Positions 37,162-45,404 of a stretch of DNA of 64,000 nt are shown here, piece after piece. The stretch is from Pseudarthrobacter psychrotolerans (GTDB taxonomy: Bacteria; Actinomycetota; Actinomycetes; Actinomycetales; Micrococcaceae): positions 2,914,001-2,978,000 of the forward strand of contig NZ_CP047898.1 of NCBI RefSeq assembly GCF_009911795.1, written 5' to 3'. A program made the position numbers and the translations under genes. Within the stretch, counting starts at the first letter, position 1. Every line of letters begins with the position of its first letter. Under the pieces are notes generated by a model. The model was not told the DNA's origin. It ran no database searches and worked only from the letters and a program-made list of their open reading frames with translations.

Positions 37162-37198
37162 AGCGGACGACGGCGGGAACTTCCCGCCGTCGTCCGCT
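37162..37198. terminator. strong hairpin terminator, repeat family copy 5
   Basis: AGCGGACGACGGCGGGAA pairs with TTCCCGCCGTCGTCCGCT. It follows the 3' end of the MHS permease gene (37221) and separates it from the XRE operon. Confidence 0.75.
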
Positions 37199-37220
37199 CC
37201 CGTTTGAGGAAGGTCGCCCT

Positions 37221-38564
37221 CTACTGCGTCAGGTCCTTGCCCTTGGTTTCCGGAAGTTTCCAGGCCACCACGGTGGAGATAACCAAGAGGGCAACCACGT
37301 AAATAGTGAAGGCCGAGGGTCCAAAGGCAGCGTTGGACCAGCTCTGCAAATAGGGTGCCGTACCGCCAAAGATTGCCACGGCTACCGCGTAAGGGACTGC
37401 TACGCCCACGGTGCGGATCCGCGTGGGGAACAGTTCGGCGAAGACTGCCGGGGTGACGGACAGTGTGGCTCCCATCAGCACCAGGATGAGGGTTGCTGGG
37501 AGGAACAGCGACCAGAAACTCTGGCCTACGGTGTTGACGAGCAGCGGGAAAAGCACGATTGGCGCGCCGGTGCCGATCATCATGCTGGCGCGGCGGCCGA
37601 AGCGGTCAGAGAACTTGCCCCAGAAGGGCAGGGAGATGATCAGGACCACGTTGCTGAGAACACTCGCCAGCAGTGCCGTTCCTTGGTCCATCTTGTGGAT
37701 CAGAACGGCTTGCTGGACGGCACTCACCGACCAAACGTAGTAGCAGACGGTGCCACCGATGCCCAGCCCGATGACCCGGAGGGCCGAGCGCCAGTTCCGG
37801 CGGATTTCGGGCCAGATCGGCGGACGGACAGTGGCCTTGGCGGCCGTGAACGCTTCGGTCTCCTTCATTCGGGTCCGCGCAACGAGGGTGTACAGTCCCA
37901 ACACCGCACCGATGATGAAGGGGACGCGCCAGCCCCAGGCCTGCATGTCCTGCTTGCTCAGCACCAGGTTGAGGAGGTAGCCGAAAAGCAGCCCGATCAC
38001 AATGCCGGCGGTGCCGGAAACGTAAATTAGCGAGGACCACAGCCCGCGGCGCGCCGCGGGCGCCGACTCCGCGATGTACGTCTGGGCGGACGGCATTTCG
38101 CCACCATGCGCCAGGCCCTGCAGCAGGCGGGCGGTCAGAAGCACCACAGCTGCCCAGGCTCCGGCGGCACTGTACGTGGGAACCAGGCCGATCATCAGCG
38201 AACCGAGCGACGCCAGGCCCACCATGGAGATCATGGAGGCGCGGCGGCCCAGGTGGTCCGCCAGCCAGCCGAACACGAAGCCGCCCACCGGCCGGGCGAC
38301 GAATCCGACGGCGAACACGGCCATTGCTCCGAGGAGCGCGGCCAGGGGGTCCCTGGGGTTGAACACCTCGGTGGCAAAGTAAATGGCGAAGGCTGAGTAG
38401 ATGCCCCAGTCGTACCATTCCAGGGCGTTGCCCATGCCGGTGGCAATGAGGGTCTGCCGCTGCGCCTTGGTGGCCTTGGCGGGCGCGGCGGCGGCGGTGG
38501 CGTTCGGGAGGGCCGAATCCTCGGCCACCAGGTCTCGGGAGCGGGTAACTGAATCGTGGGTCAT
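37221..38564 (-). CDS. MFS transporter, metabolite:H+ symporter (MHS) type
   Basis: 447 aa from ATG 38564, which has AAGGA 7 bp upstream; longer readings have no ribosome site. Twelve membrane segments. MHS marks: GNALEWYDWGIYSAFAIYFA, GWLADHLGRRASMI after helix 2, LLQGLAHGGEMPSAQTYIAE, and GKFSDRFGRRASMM. The family moves organic acids, amino-acid derivatives and betaines with protons. It lies 34 bp after the M20 amidohydrolase gene, in the unit driven by promoter A (39884-39949), and so may carry the amidohydrolase substrate or product. Confidence 0.9.
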   Translation of the reverse strand: MTHDSVTRSRDLVAEDSALPNATAAAAPAKATKAQRQTLIATGMGNALEWYDWGIYSAFAIYFATEVFNPRDPLAALLGAMAVFAVGFVARPVGGFVFGWLADHLGRRASMISMVGLASLGSLMIGLVPTYSAAGAWAAVVLLTARLLQGLAHGGEMPSAQTYIAESAPAARRGLWSSLIYVSGTAGIVIGLLFGYLLNLVLSKQDMQAWGWRVPFIIGAVLGLYTLVARTRMKETEAFTAAKATVRPPIWPEIRRNWRSALRVIGLGIGGTVCYYVWSVSAVQQAVLIHKMDQGTALLASVLSNVVLIISLPFWGKFSDRFGRRASMMIGTGAPIVLFPLLVNTVGQSFWSLFLPATLILVLMGATLSVTPAVFAELFPTRIRTVGVAVPYAVAVAIFGGTAPYLQSWSNAAFGPSAFTIYVVALLVISTVVAWKLPETKGKDLTQ

Positions 38565-38598
38565 GGGATTTCCTTGGGTGGGAGCCGGGGTAGCCGGA

Positions 38599-39825
38599 TC
38601 AGGCGGCGGCAAGCTGGGCCAGCCGTGCCACGGCGAGCTGGGTGTAAAGGGCGGTTCCGTCCACCAGCACGCTGTCATCGAATGTGGCGCGGGGCGAATG
38701 GTTGAAGGCTGCGTCAGGGCCGCCGGCAAGCGGGGTGGCGTCCAGGCAGATGAAGCTGCCAGGTACCCGGGCCAGGACATCGGCGAAGTCCTCGGAACCG
38801 CCCAGCGGTGCAGGCAGGCTGTGGTGCCGCTCCGCGCCGAAAAGTTCATGAATCTGCTCGGCGGCAAAGGCGGTGTGTGCTTCATCGGTAACAGTGACGC
38901 GTCCACCCACGTGGTAGTTGATGTCAACTTCCAAGCCGTGGGCTGATGCGATGCCGTTCAGCAGCCGGGGGATTGCCGTTTGCATCTTGGCCCGGGCCTC
39001 ATCCGAGTACATCCGCAGGCTGGCACCGAATTCGGCCGTGTCCGGGATGACGTTGATGGCCTCGCCGGCCTTGATCATGCCCACCGAGACCACAACAGGA
39101 TCGTGCGCGTTGAACTGGCGTGTGACCATGTGTTGGAGGCCCAGAATCATTTCGGCCAGCACCGGTACGGGATCCTTTGCCTGGTGCGGCGCCGATCCAT
39201 GGCCGCCGCGGCCGATGACCGTCACGAAGAGTGCGTCCGCGGCGGACATCATCACTCCCGCCTTGGTTTCAAACCGGCCGGTGTTGCCGCCCGCGCTGAA
39301 AACATGCAGCCCATAAGCGGCGTCGGCCTGGCGGCCGGACAGCTCCAAGATGCCTTCCTCGATCATCATCGGGGCGCCGGCCAGCAGTTCCTCGGCGGGC
39401 TGGAACATAAGGACGACGTCGCCGGCCAGTTGGTGCCGCCGCTCCGCCAGCAGCCGTGCGGCACCTACCAGCATCGACGTATGCAGGTCGTGGCCGCAGG
39501 CGTGCATGCGGTTCGGCGTCTCGGACGCGAAGTCGACTCCGGTTTCCTCCTGCAACGGCAACGCATCCATGTCGGCGCGGAGCAGGACGGTAGGACGGTC
39601 GACGGCGGACGGGTCGCCGGCGGTGCCGCGCAGAACGGCTCCCACAGAAGTGAGGCCCTTGCCGAGGGTAATTTCCAGCGGCAGGTCGGACAGCGCCGCC
39701 AGCACCTTCTCCTGGGTGCGCGGCAGTTGCAGGCCCAGCTCGGGGTGGCGGTGCAGGTCGTGGCGCAACTGGACGATGTCGCCATGGAGTTCGCGGGCAT
39801 CTTCAAGAATTCGGGCGACGGACAC
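38599..39825 (-). CDS. M20-family amidohydrolase (hippurate hydrolase/aminoacylase type)
   Basis: 408 aa from GTG 39825 with GAAGGGAA 8 bp upstream. Metal motifs: LRADMDALPLQEETG, MHACGHDLHTSMLVGAA, FQPAEELLAGAPMMIEEG, and HSPRATFDDS near the end. Co-catalytic metal hydrolases of this group cleave N-acyl amino acids or small amides in the cytosol. GGSEDFADVLARVPG is typical of HipO-like members. First gene after promoter A, followed by the MHS permease. Substrate unknown. Confidence 0.92.
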   Translation of the reverse strand: MSVARILEDARELHGDIVQLRHDLHRHPELGLQLPRTQEKVLAALSDLPLEITLGKGLTSVGAVLRGTAGDPSAVDRPTVLLRADMDALPLQEETGVDFASETPNRMHACGHDLHTSMLVGAARLLAERRHQLAGDVVLMFQPAEELLAGAPMMIEEGILELSGRQADAAYGLHVFSAGGNTGRFETKAGVMMSAADALFVTVIGRGGHGSAPHQAKDPVPVLAEMILGLQHMVTRQFNAHDPVVVSVGMIKAGEAINVIPDTAEFGASLRMYSDEARAKMQTAIPRLLNGIASAHGLEVDINYHVGGRVTVTDEAHTAFAAEQIHELFGAERHHSLPAPLGGSEDFADVLARVPGSFICLDATPLAGGPDAAFNHSPRATFDDSVLVDGTALYTQLAVARLAQLAAA

Positions 39826-39883
39826 GGAGTGTTCCCTTCGGATGAACGGGGGTGGTCCACAAATCGTGGATTGGCTTCCTTCG

Positions 39884-39949
39884 AGTATGTGAGCTGCACT
39901 ACCTGCCGTCCATGACCAATTTCGCAGGAATTCCATGCCGGTCCGGCAT
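39884..39949 (-). promoter_or_regulatory. regulon promoter A with T-N11-A dyad (M20-MHS unit)
   Basis: Minus strand: ATGCCGGACCGGCAT (39949-39935), 21 bp, ATGGAC (39913-39908), 18 bp, CATACT (39889-39884). The dyad has the LysR-type T-N11-A form and is centred near -65 relative to a start about 6 bp after the -10. The amidohydrolase start codon is 58 bp further on. Confidence 0.75.
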
Positions 39950-39973
39950 GAAGTGGACGGGACAGAGCGAACG

Positions 39974-40789
39974 TCAGTCCAGTGTGAACTCCGGCGACCC
40001 GGGAACAGACGCCAGGAGTTTGCGCGTGTACTCGTGCTGCGGGTCACGGTAGACCGAGTCGATGGTGCCCTGTTCCACGATGCGGCCTTGGAACATAACC
40101 ACCACCTCGTCACAGACTTCCTGCACTACGGCCAGGTTGTGCGAGATGAACAACATGGCGCTGTCTATGGTGCCGCGCATTCCCTGCAGCAACCGGACAA
40201 TGTCCGCTTGGACAGACACGTCCAGCGCCGACGTGATCTCATCGGCAATAACGAGTTTGGGCTCCAGCATCAGCGCCCGTGCGATGGCGATCCGTTGCCG
40301 CTGGCCGCCGGAAAACTCGTGCGGGTACTTGTCCGCCGCGGAGGGTTCGAGTTTGACCCGCTGAAGGGCGGCGGCGATGGCGTCGCGGTGCTTGACCGGA
40401 TCGGCTCCCCGCGGGTCAAGGGCCTCGGCCAGCGTCTGGCCGGTGGTGCGCCGCGGGCTGAGCGACGAGTACGGGTCCTGGGGAATGTACTGGACTTCTC
40501 GGCGCATCTGCTGGCGGGCTTTGCCGTGCACTCGGGTGAAGTCCTCATTGCCGATGAGCACTTCGCCGCTGGTGGGCCTGTTGATCCCCACCAAGGTCTT
40601 GCCCAGCGTGGACTTCCCGGACCCGGATTCGCCCACCAGGCCAACCACTGTGCCCGCCGGCACGGCCATGGTGACGTCCTTGAGGACATGGGCGGCACCA
40701 AAGCTGACATTCAGCTTCCGTACCGCTGCGGCGTGCCTGCCCCGGCCAGCCGCCACCTCAGTGACGGCAAGGTTGGTCTGTGGATTCAT
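39974..40789 (-). CDS. peptide-type ABC transporter ATP-binding protein (DppF/OppF type)
   Basis: 271 aa. Walker A GESGSGKST at 53-61, Q-loop near YIPQDPYSSL, signature FSGGQRQR at 159-166, Walker B LVIADEITSALD at 179-190. The usual proline of DEPTSALD is isoleucine here. It couples ATP hydrolysis to uptake with the fused subunit 40786-42480. The start overlaps that gene's stop by 4 bp. Last gene of the importer operon driven by promoter B. Confidence 0.93.
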   Translation of the reverse strand: MNPQTNLAVTEVAAGRGRHAAAVRKLNVSFGAAHVLKDVTMAVPAGTVVGLVGESGSGKSTLGKTLVGINRPTSGEVLIGNEDFTRVHGKARQQMRREVQYIPQDPYSSLSPRRTTGQTLAEALDPRGADPVKHRDAIAAALQRVKLEPSAADKYPHEFSGGQRQRIAIARALMLEPKLVIADEITSALDVSVQADIVRLLQGMRGTIDSAMLFISHNLAVVQEVCDEVVVMFQGRIVEQGTIDSVYRDPQHEYTRKLLASVPGSPEFTLD

Positions 40790-42480
40790 GGTGTGTCAGC
40801 TCCTGCGGTGGCCGGCATGCGGCCGAGATCCAGGACAGGGATCGCGGCCAGCAGTGCCTTGGTGTAGGGGTGGTGGACATTCCGCGCCGCCAGCTGTCCG
40901 GACGTCAGCCGTTCGACGATTTCTCCGGACTTCATCACCAGGATGGTGTCGCAGAGCGCCTCCACCACGCCCAGGTCATGGGAGATGAACAGCATCGCTG
41001 TTCCTTGCTCGCGGTGGATGCGCCGGAATTGGCGCAGGACTTCAGCCTGCACGGTGACGTCCAGGGCCGTCGTCGGCTCATCCGCCACGATCAGCTTGGG
41101 CGAGGTGACAATGGACGCTGCAATCATGGCCCGTTGGCGCATGCCGCCGGAGAGTTCATGGGGATGCTGGCGGAGCCGCTTGGCCGGCTCGGTGATGTTG
41201 ACGGCGGCGAGCGCCTCGGTGATGACCTTCCGGGCCCGGTCACCACGCATGCCCAGATGGGTGCGTAGGACCTCAGTCAGCTGGGAGCCCATGCGCAGGG
41301 AGGGGTTGAACGTGGTGCCGGGGTCCTGGTAGACGACGCTGACTTCCTTGGCCAGCCGTGACTGGTCGGGTTCAGCCAGCATGTTCATGTCGGCCACCCG
41401 CAGCAGATCAGCCTCGATGACGAGGTCCTCGGACGGCAGGCCGGCAATGGCCATTGCCGTGAGCGACTTTCCGGAGCCGGACTCCCCCACCAGCGCCACC
41501 ACTTCACCGGGGTTAATGGCGAAGGACACGCCTTTCACTAATTCCTGACGGCCCGGAATGCGGATACGCAGGTTCTCCACCCGGACCAGCGCTCCGTCCG
41601 CTGCCGGGACAGCCACGGTGCGGTTGCGCTGCAGGGGCCGGCGGAAGAACCGCCGCTTTGCCCTGGGGTCGGCGTGGGCGGCCAGCGCGTCGCCGATCAG
41701 CATGACTGACAGACCAGTCAGCGCGATCATGATTGACGGGCCCACTGCCTCCACGGGCTGGGTGTACAGCGCGCCCAGGCTGTCGTTGAGGAGCCGGCCG
41801 AAATCGTACTCCGGGGACTGCACGCCGAGCCCGATGAAGGACAGTGCGGAGATTTCCACCAAGGACAGGGCAAACACGGTGGCGGCGAGGATCAGCAGCG
41901 GCTCGGCCATGTTCGGCAGCATGTGCCGCATGGCGATACGGATAGGGCTGACGCCCAGGAGGCGCGCCGTGACCACGTACTCGCTGCTGGAGACGGCGGA
42001 GGCCAGGTTGGCCGTGATCCGGGCGAAGCCGGGAATCCCGGCGATCCCGATCGCGATGACCGCCGAGGAAACCCCGGGTTCCAGGACCGCGGCGATCACC
42101 AGGGCGAAGATCAGGCTGGGGTACGCAACCGCGGTTTCCAGGACACGGAGGGCAACCTCCCGGACACGCCGGCCGGACAGCCAGATAGCCAGGCCAATCA
42201 CGACGCCGGCGATCACCGTGATCGCTGCTGCCCCGGCGGTCATGAGCAGGGTCAGCCGTGTGGCCACCAGTGCGCGTGCCAGCAGGTCGCGGCCGAAGTC
42301 ATCGGTCCCCAGCCAGTGGTCGGCGTTGGGTCCCTGGGCTGCGTTGGGGGTCAGCTGCTCGGCTGCCTGCTTCAGGGCCAGCGGGGCAATGACGGCGATG
42401 AGGACCAGGGCGATCATCAGCACGGCGCCTGTCGCCATGGCGGGAGTCCAGAACTCCCTGCTCCTAAACCTAGACGTCAT
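40786..42480 (-). CDS. fused peptide-type ABC permease and ATPase (DppC-DppD type)
   Basis: 564 aa. Residues 1 to about 275 are a DppC-like permease: LGTDDFGRDLLARALVATR at 57-75 and an EAA loop near TARLLGVSPIRIAMRHMLPN (171-190). Residues from about 298 form a DppD-like ATPase: Walker A GESGSGKSL at 332-340, signature LSGGMRQR at 443-450, Walker B LIVADEPTTALD at 463-474. The usual separate dppC and dppD are joined in one continuous frame by a basic linker (AKRRFFRRPLQRNR). It overlaps the upstream permease by 11 bp. Confidence 0.92.
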   Translation of the reverse strand: MTSRFRSREFWTPAMATGAVLMIALVLIAVIAPLALKQAAEQLTPNAAQGPNADHWLGTDDFGRDLLARALVATRLTLLMTAGAAAITVIAGVVIGLAIWLSGRRVREVALRVLETAVAYPSLIFALVIAAVLEPGVSSAVIAIGIAGIPGFARITANLASAVSSSEYVVTARLLGVSPIRIAMRHMLPNMAEPLLILAATVFALSLVEISALSFIGLGVQSPEYDFGRLLNDSLGALYTQPVEAVGPSIMIALTGLSVMLIGDALAAHADPRAKRRFFRRPLQRNRTVAVPAADGALVRVENLRIRIPGRQELVKGVSFAINPGEVVALVGESGSGKSLTAMAIAGLPSEDLVIEADLLRVADMNMLAEPDQSRLAKEVSVVYQDPGTTFNPSLRMGSQLTEVLRTHLGMRGDRARKVITEALAAVNITEPAKRLRQHPHELSGGMRQRAMIAASIVTSPKLIVADEPTTALDVTVQAEVLRQFRRIHREQGTAMLFISHDLGVVEALCDTILVMKSGEIVERLTSGQLAARNVHHPYTKALLAAIPVLDLGRMPATAGADTP

Positions 42481-43501
42481 GTGTGGTTCCTCCGAGGTTG
42501 CGGGGGTCGATGATGGCCAGGATCAGGTCCACCAGGATGATGATGAGCGTGGCCAGCAGCCCGAGGACCAGGATGATGCCCCGGATCACGGGGTAGTCGC
42601 GCTGCAGGATCGCGTTGACGATTCCCTGCCCCAGGCCCGGCCAGGCGAATACGGTTTCAATCACCACGGCACCGCCCAGCTGCGCGGCCAGGATCAGGCC
42701 TGAGAGGGTCAGCGTGGTGGTCACCAGGTTTGGCAGGACGTAGCGCGCGTTGGTCCGCAGCACGCCGAGCCGCCAGCCGCGGGCCGTGCGGATGTAGTCC
42801 TTCTCCAGCACGGCCGCTGTTTCGCGGCGCACGATCCGCGAGATGACGCACGCAGGTCCGAGCATCAGGGCCGCAGTGGGAAGCACCAGCGAGTTCAGTG
42901 TTGCCGCACCGGCCGCCGGGAACCAGCGAAGAGTCACGGCAAACACCACCACCAGCAGGGTGGCCACCACGTACTGGGGAACGGAGTAGATCAGGCTGGT
43001 GACGAAGTTGAACCCGGCATCCAGCCACCTGTTTCGGCCGCCGCGGGTCAGGATGGCCACCGTCATCCCCAGCGGTACGGCAATGGCCAGCACCAGCACG
43101 ATGGCCAGGAGTGCGATCTCCGCGGTGAACGGGAACCGCGTGAAGATCAGGGCGGACACGGCTTCACCGCTGATGAACGAGGCGCCCATGTCCAGACGCA
43201 GGACGCCTGAGAAGTAGTTAAGGAACTGGGTGAGGAGGGGCAGATCGAGGCCCAGCTCCGCCCGGACGGTGGCGATCTGCGCGGGGCTGGCGCCTTCGCC
43301 GGCAGCAATGACGGCCGGGTCCCCGGGGATCAGCGGGACGATCAGGAACGTCACGATCACCAGGACGGCGAAGGAGAGCAGCAGTCCGCCGAGGCGGCGC
43401 AGTGAGAATCCCACCCACGGGTGGCGGAGGTAGCGGCTTCCCGCACTCCCGGCACCTGCGCCGGGAGTGCGGGAAGCTTCAGCAATGCTTGGAGCAGTCA
43501 T
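42470..43501 (-). CDS. peptide-type ABC transporter permease (DppB type)
   Basis: 343 aa with six membrane segments. The first helix (RLGGLLLSFAVLVIVTFLIV) follows a cytosolic tail of about 35 residues. VIPLIPGDPAVIAAGEG-type residues after helix 1 and VVIETVFAWPGLGQGIVNAI near the end are DppB-family marks. It pairs with the permease half of the fused subunit. It starts 14 bp after the binding-protein stop. Confidence 0.93.
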   Translation of the reverse strand: MTAPSIAEASRTPGAGAGSAGSRYLRHPWVGFSLRRLGGLLLSFAVLVIVTFLIVPLIPGDPAVIAAGEGASPAQIATVRAELGLDLPLLTQFLNYFSGVLRLDMGASFISGEAVSALIFTRFPFTAEIALLAIVLVLAIAVPLGMTVAILTRGGRNRWLDAGFNFVTSLIYSVPQYVVATLLVVVFAVTLRWFPAAGAATLNSLVLPTAALMLGPACVISRIVRRETAAVLEKDYIRTARGWRLGVLRTNARYVLPNLVTTTLTLSGLILAAQLGGAVVIETVFAWPGLGQGIVNAILQRDYPVIRGIILVLGLLATLIIILVDLILAIIDPRNLGGTTHDV

Positions 43502-43515
43502 GGTCTGTGGACCGG

Positions 43516-45129
43516 CTACTTCGTGATCCGCATGGTGCTCTCGTCCGGCTGGCCATTCATGGTGTGCATGGCGAAGCCGGAGCGGATGGTCACCTGGGAG
43601 GGCAGGCTGGCCAGTGGGATCACGTGGGCCTCGCTGATCATGAGCTTCTGGGCTTCTTGGTACGTCCCGCAGCGCTCGGTGTCATCTGTCTGGGTCATGG
43701 CCTTGGCCACCAAATCAAGGACGGGCTGGTTCTCCAGGCCGCCCCAGTTGAGGCCGCCCTTTTCCACCGGGGTTCCGATGACCGTGGAGAGCGCCCCGTA
43801 CATGGTGCCGCCGGCGTTGATGCCGCCCATCACGGTGATGTCCCACGTGTCCAGCTTCTGGGTGAGGTCCGTGCTCCAGGTGGCCAGGTCCACGTTGCGC
43901 AGCTCAATGTCGGCACCGGCGGACCGGAGTGCCTCGGCAACGTAGGTGTTGGCGGCGCCGTTGGGGCCAAAGACCTGAGCACCCACCATCCGGATCTTGA
44001 CCCCGGCCAGGGTGGCCTTTGCCGCTGCGGGATCGGACTTGATGAGCAGCCCGGCGTCCTTGTTGGAGCACGGTACGCCCGGGTGTGCGAACGAGGAGTA
44101 GAGCTCGCCGAGGCCGCCGGAGGCCGCCTGGTTGAATGCTGTGGCATCCAGGGCCTGGGCAACGGCTTGACGCAGCGCCGGGTCGTTGAAGGGGTGGCCG
44201 GGGCGTTCGTTGAACATCATGTACAGGCTTCCCTGCGGAATCACCTGGGTACTGAAGTCCTTGTTGCCGTCGAAACGGGTGCCATCCTTGCCGCGGATGG
44301 TGGCGAGGTCCTTCGTGCCGGTCAGGAGTTCGTTGGACACAGCGCTGGCGTTGGCGTTGACGCTGGCCTCGATGGTCCTGGCGGGGGTGCCCGCTATCTC
44401 GGTCTGATATTCAGGCCAGGCCTTGTAATCGTCACGCAGCGTGAACGTGTAATTCACGCCGTGCTGCTTTTTGGTCAGGGTGTACGGCCCGGAAAACGCG
44501 CCAGGGATGTCCCCTGCAGTCAGCGCCTTGGGGTCTTTGAGGCCGGCCGGGCAAACGATGCCGGTGGCGTGCAGGCTCAGGCCCTGTAGGAGGTCGGTCC
44601 ACGGCTGGGCAAGCTGCACGGTGACGGTGCCCGCGGCGTCGTCGGCCGTGACAGTCGCGGGCCCCTGGCCCAGGACGAGCGGACGGAAGCTGGATTTGCT
44701 GTCCGGGGATGCGAACACTTTGAGCGATTCGGCCACAACGCCTGCGGTTATGGGGGTGCCGTCCGCGCAGGTGGCACCGCTGCGGATGGTGAACGTGCCT
44801 TGGGTGGGGGTGATGTCCCATTTCGTGGCGAGGTCCGGGACGATCTTGTTGTTCTCGTCGCGGCGCACCAGCGTGGAGAACAGGAGACGGTTGACGGCGT
44901 AGTCGTCGGCATTGCGGACCTCTACCGGAGCAAAGCTGGTGGGGTCAGCGTTGACCACGGTCCGGATGGTGTCGGTGGAAACCTGCCCGGCGGCTGCGGA
45001 ACCGGTGGTGGTTCCGGTGGTGCAGCCGGTGGCAGCGACGGCGATGACCGCGGCAGCGGCAGCCAAGGGCGCGAGCCGGCGGCCGCGCCGAGCCGCAGTG
45101 CCTGCCGTGGGCGGGAAAGTCTGAGTCAC
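43516..45129 (-). CDS. peptide-type ABC transporter substrate-binding lipoprotein (DppA type)
   Basis: 537 aa, family-5 binding protein. The N-terminal signal (RLAPLAAAAAVIAVAATGC) ends in a lipobox. PTSFAPVEVRNADDYAVNRLL and QGSLYMMFNERPGHPFND are family blocks. These proteins bind peptides, but many relatives bind opines, glutathione or other modified amino acids. First gene of the operon driven by promoter B. The amidohydrolase genes around it suggest an amide-bonded ligand. Confidence 0.93.
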   Translation of the reverse strand: MTQTFPPTAGTAARRGRRLAPLAAAAAVIAVAATGCTTGTTTGSAAAGQVSTDTIRTVVNADPTSFAPVEVRNADDYAVNRLLFSTLVRRDENNKIVPDLATKWDITPTQGTFTIRSGATCADGTPITAGVVAESLKVFASPDSKSSFRPLVLGQGPATVTADDAAGTVTVQLAQPWTDLLQGLSLHATGIVCPAGLKDPKALTAGDIPGAFSGPYTLTKKQHGVNYTFTLRDDYKAWPEYQTEIAGTPARTIEASVNANASAVSNELLTGTKDLATIRGKDGTRFDGNKDFSTQVIPQGSLYMMFNERPGHPFNDPALRQAVAQALDATAFNQAASGGLGELYSSFAHPGVPCSNKDAGLLIKSDPAAAKATLAGVKIRMVGAQVFGPNGAANTYVAEALRSAGADIELRNVDLATWSTDLTQKLDTWDITVMGGINAGGTMYGALSTVIGTPVEKGGLNWGGLENQPVLDLVAKAMTQTDDTERCGTYQEAQKLMISEAHVIPLASLPSQVTIRSGFAMHTMNGQPDESTMRITK

Positions 45130-45201
45130 GAGGGGTCCTTTGATTGGTCCGATGCGAGCGCAGGAGCCGCCGCTTGACGTTCGGGCGGTACCTGCAAATC
45201 G

Positions 45202-45267
45202 AGTATGTGACCCGCATCTCAGAACGTCTAAGACTCATTATTTAGAGATGCCATGCCGTTCGGGCAT
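45202..45267 (-). promoter_or_regulatory. regulon promoter B with T-N11-A dyad (ABC importer operon)
   Basis: Minus strand: ATGCCCGAACGGCAT (45267-45253), 21 bp, TTAGAC (45231-45226), 18 bp, CATACT (45207-45202). The binding-protein start is 72 bp downstream. The dyad also lies 137 bp upstream of the divergent amidohydrolase start at 45405. Confidence 0.78.
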
Positions 45268-45404
45268 GAAGCAAGCAGTTCCGCAAGGCTCCGCGGGACC
45301 GGCGGCGGCGTGCAGGCAGTGCCGGGGTGAGAGGCACCCCGTGTGACGCGTTTGTTGCGCATCTTATGGCGGCAAACCGCCGGCGGCAGCCTTACCCTGT
45401 TCGG

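Noticed and set aside
45253..45294. The same dyad read as a promoter for the divergent amidohydrolase at 45405
   Set aside because: Twenty-one bp downstream on the plus strand is CTCCGC, not a -35 box like the others; the gene's own promoter was not found.
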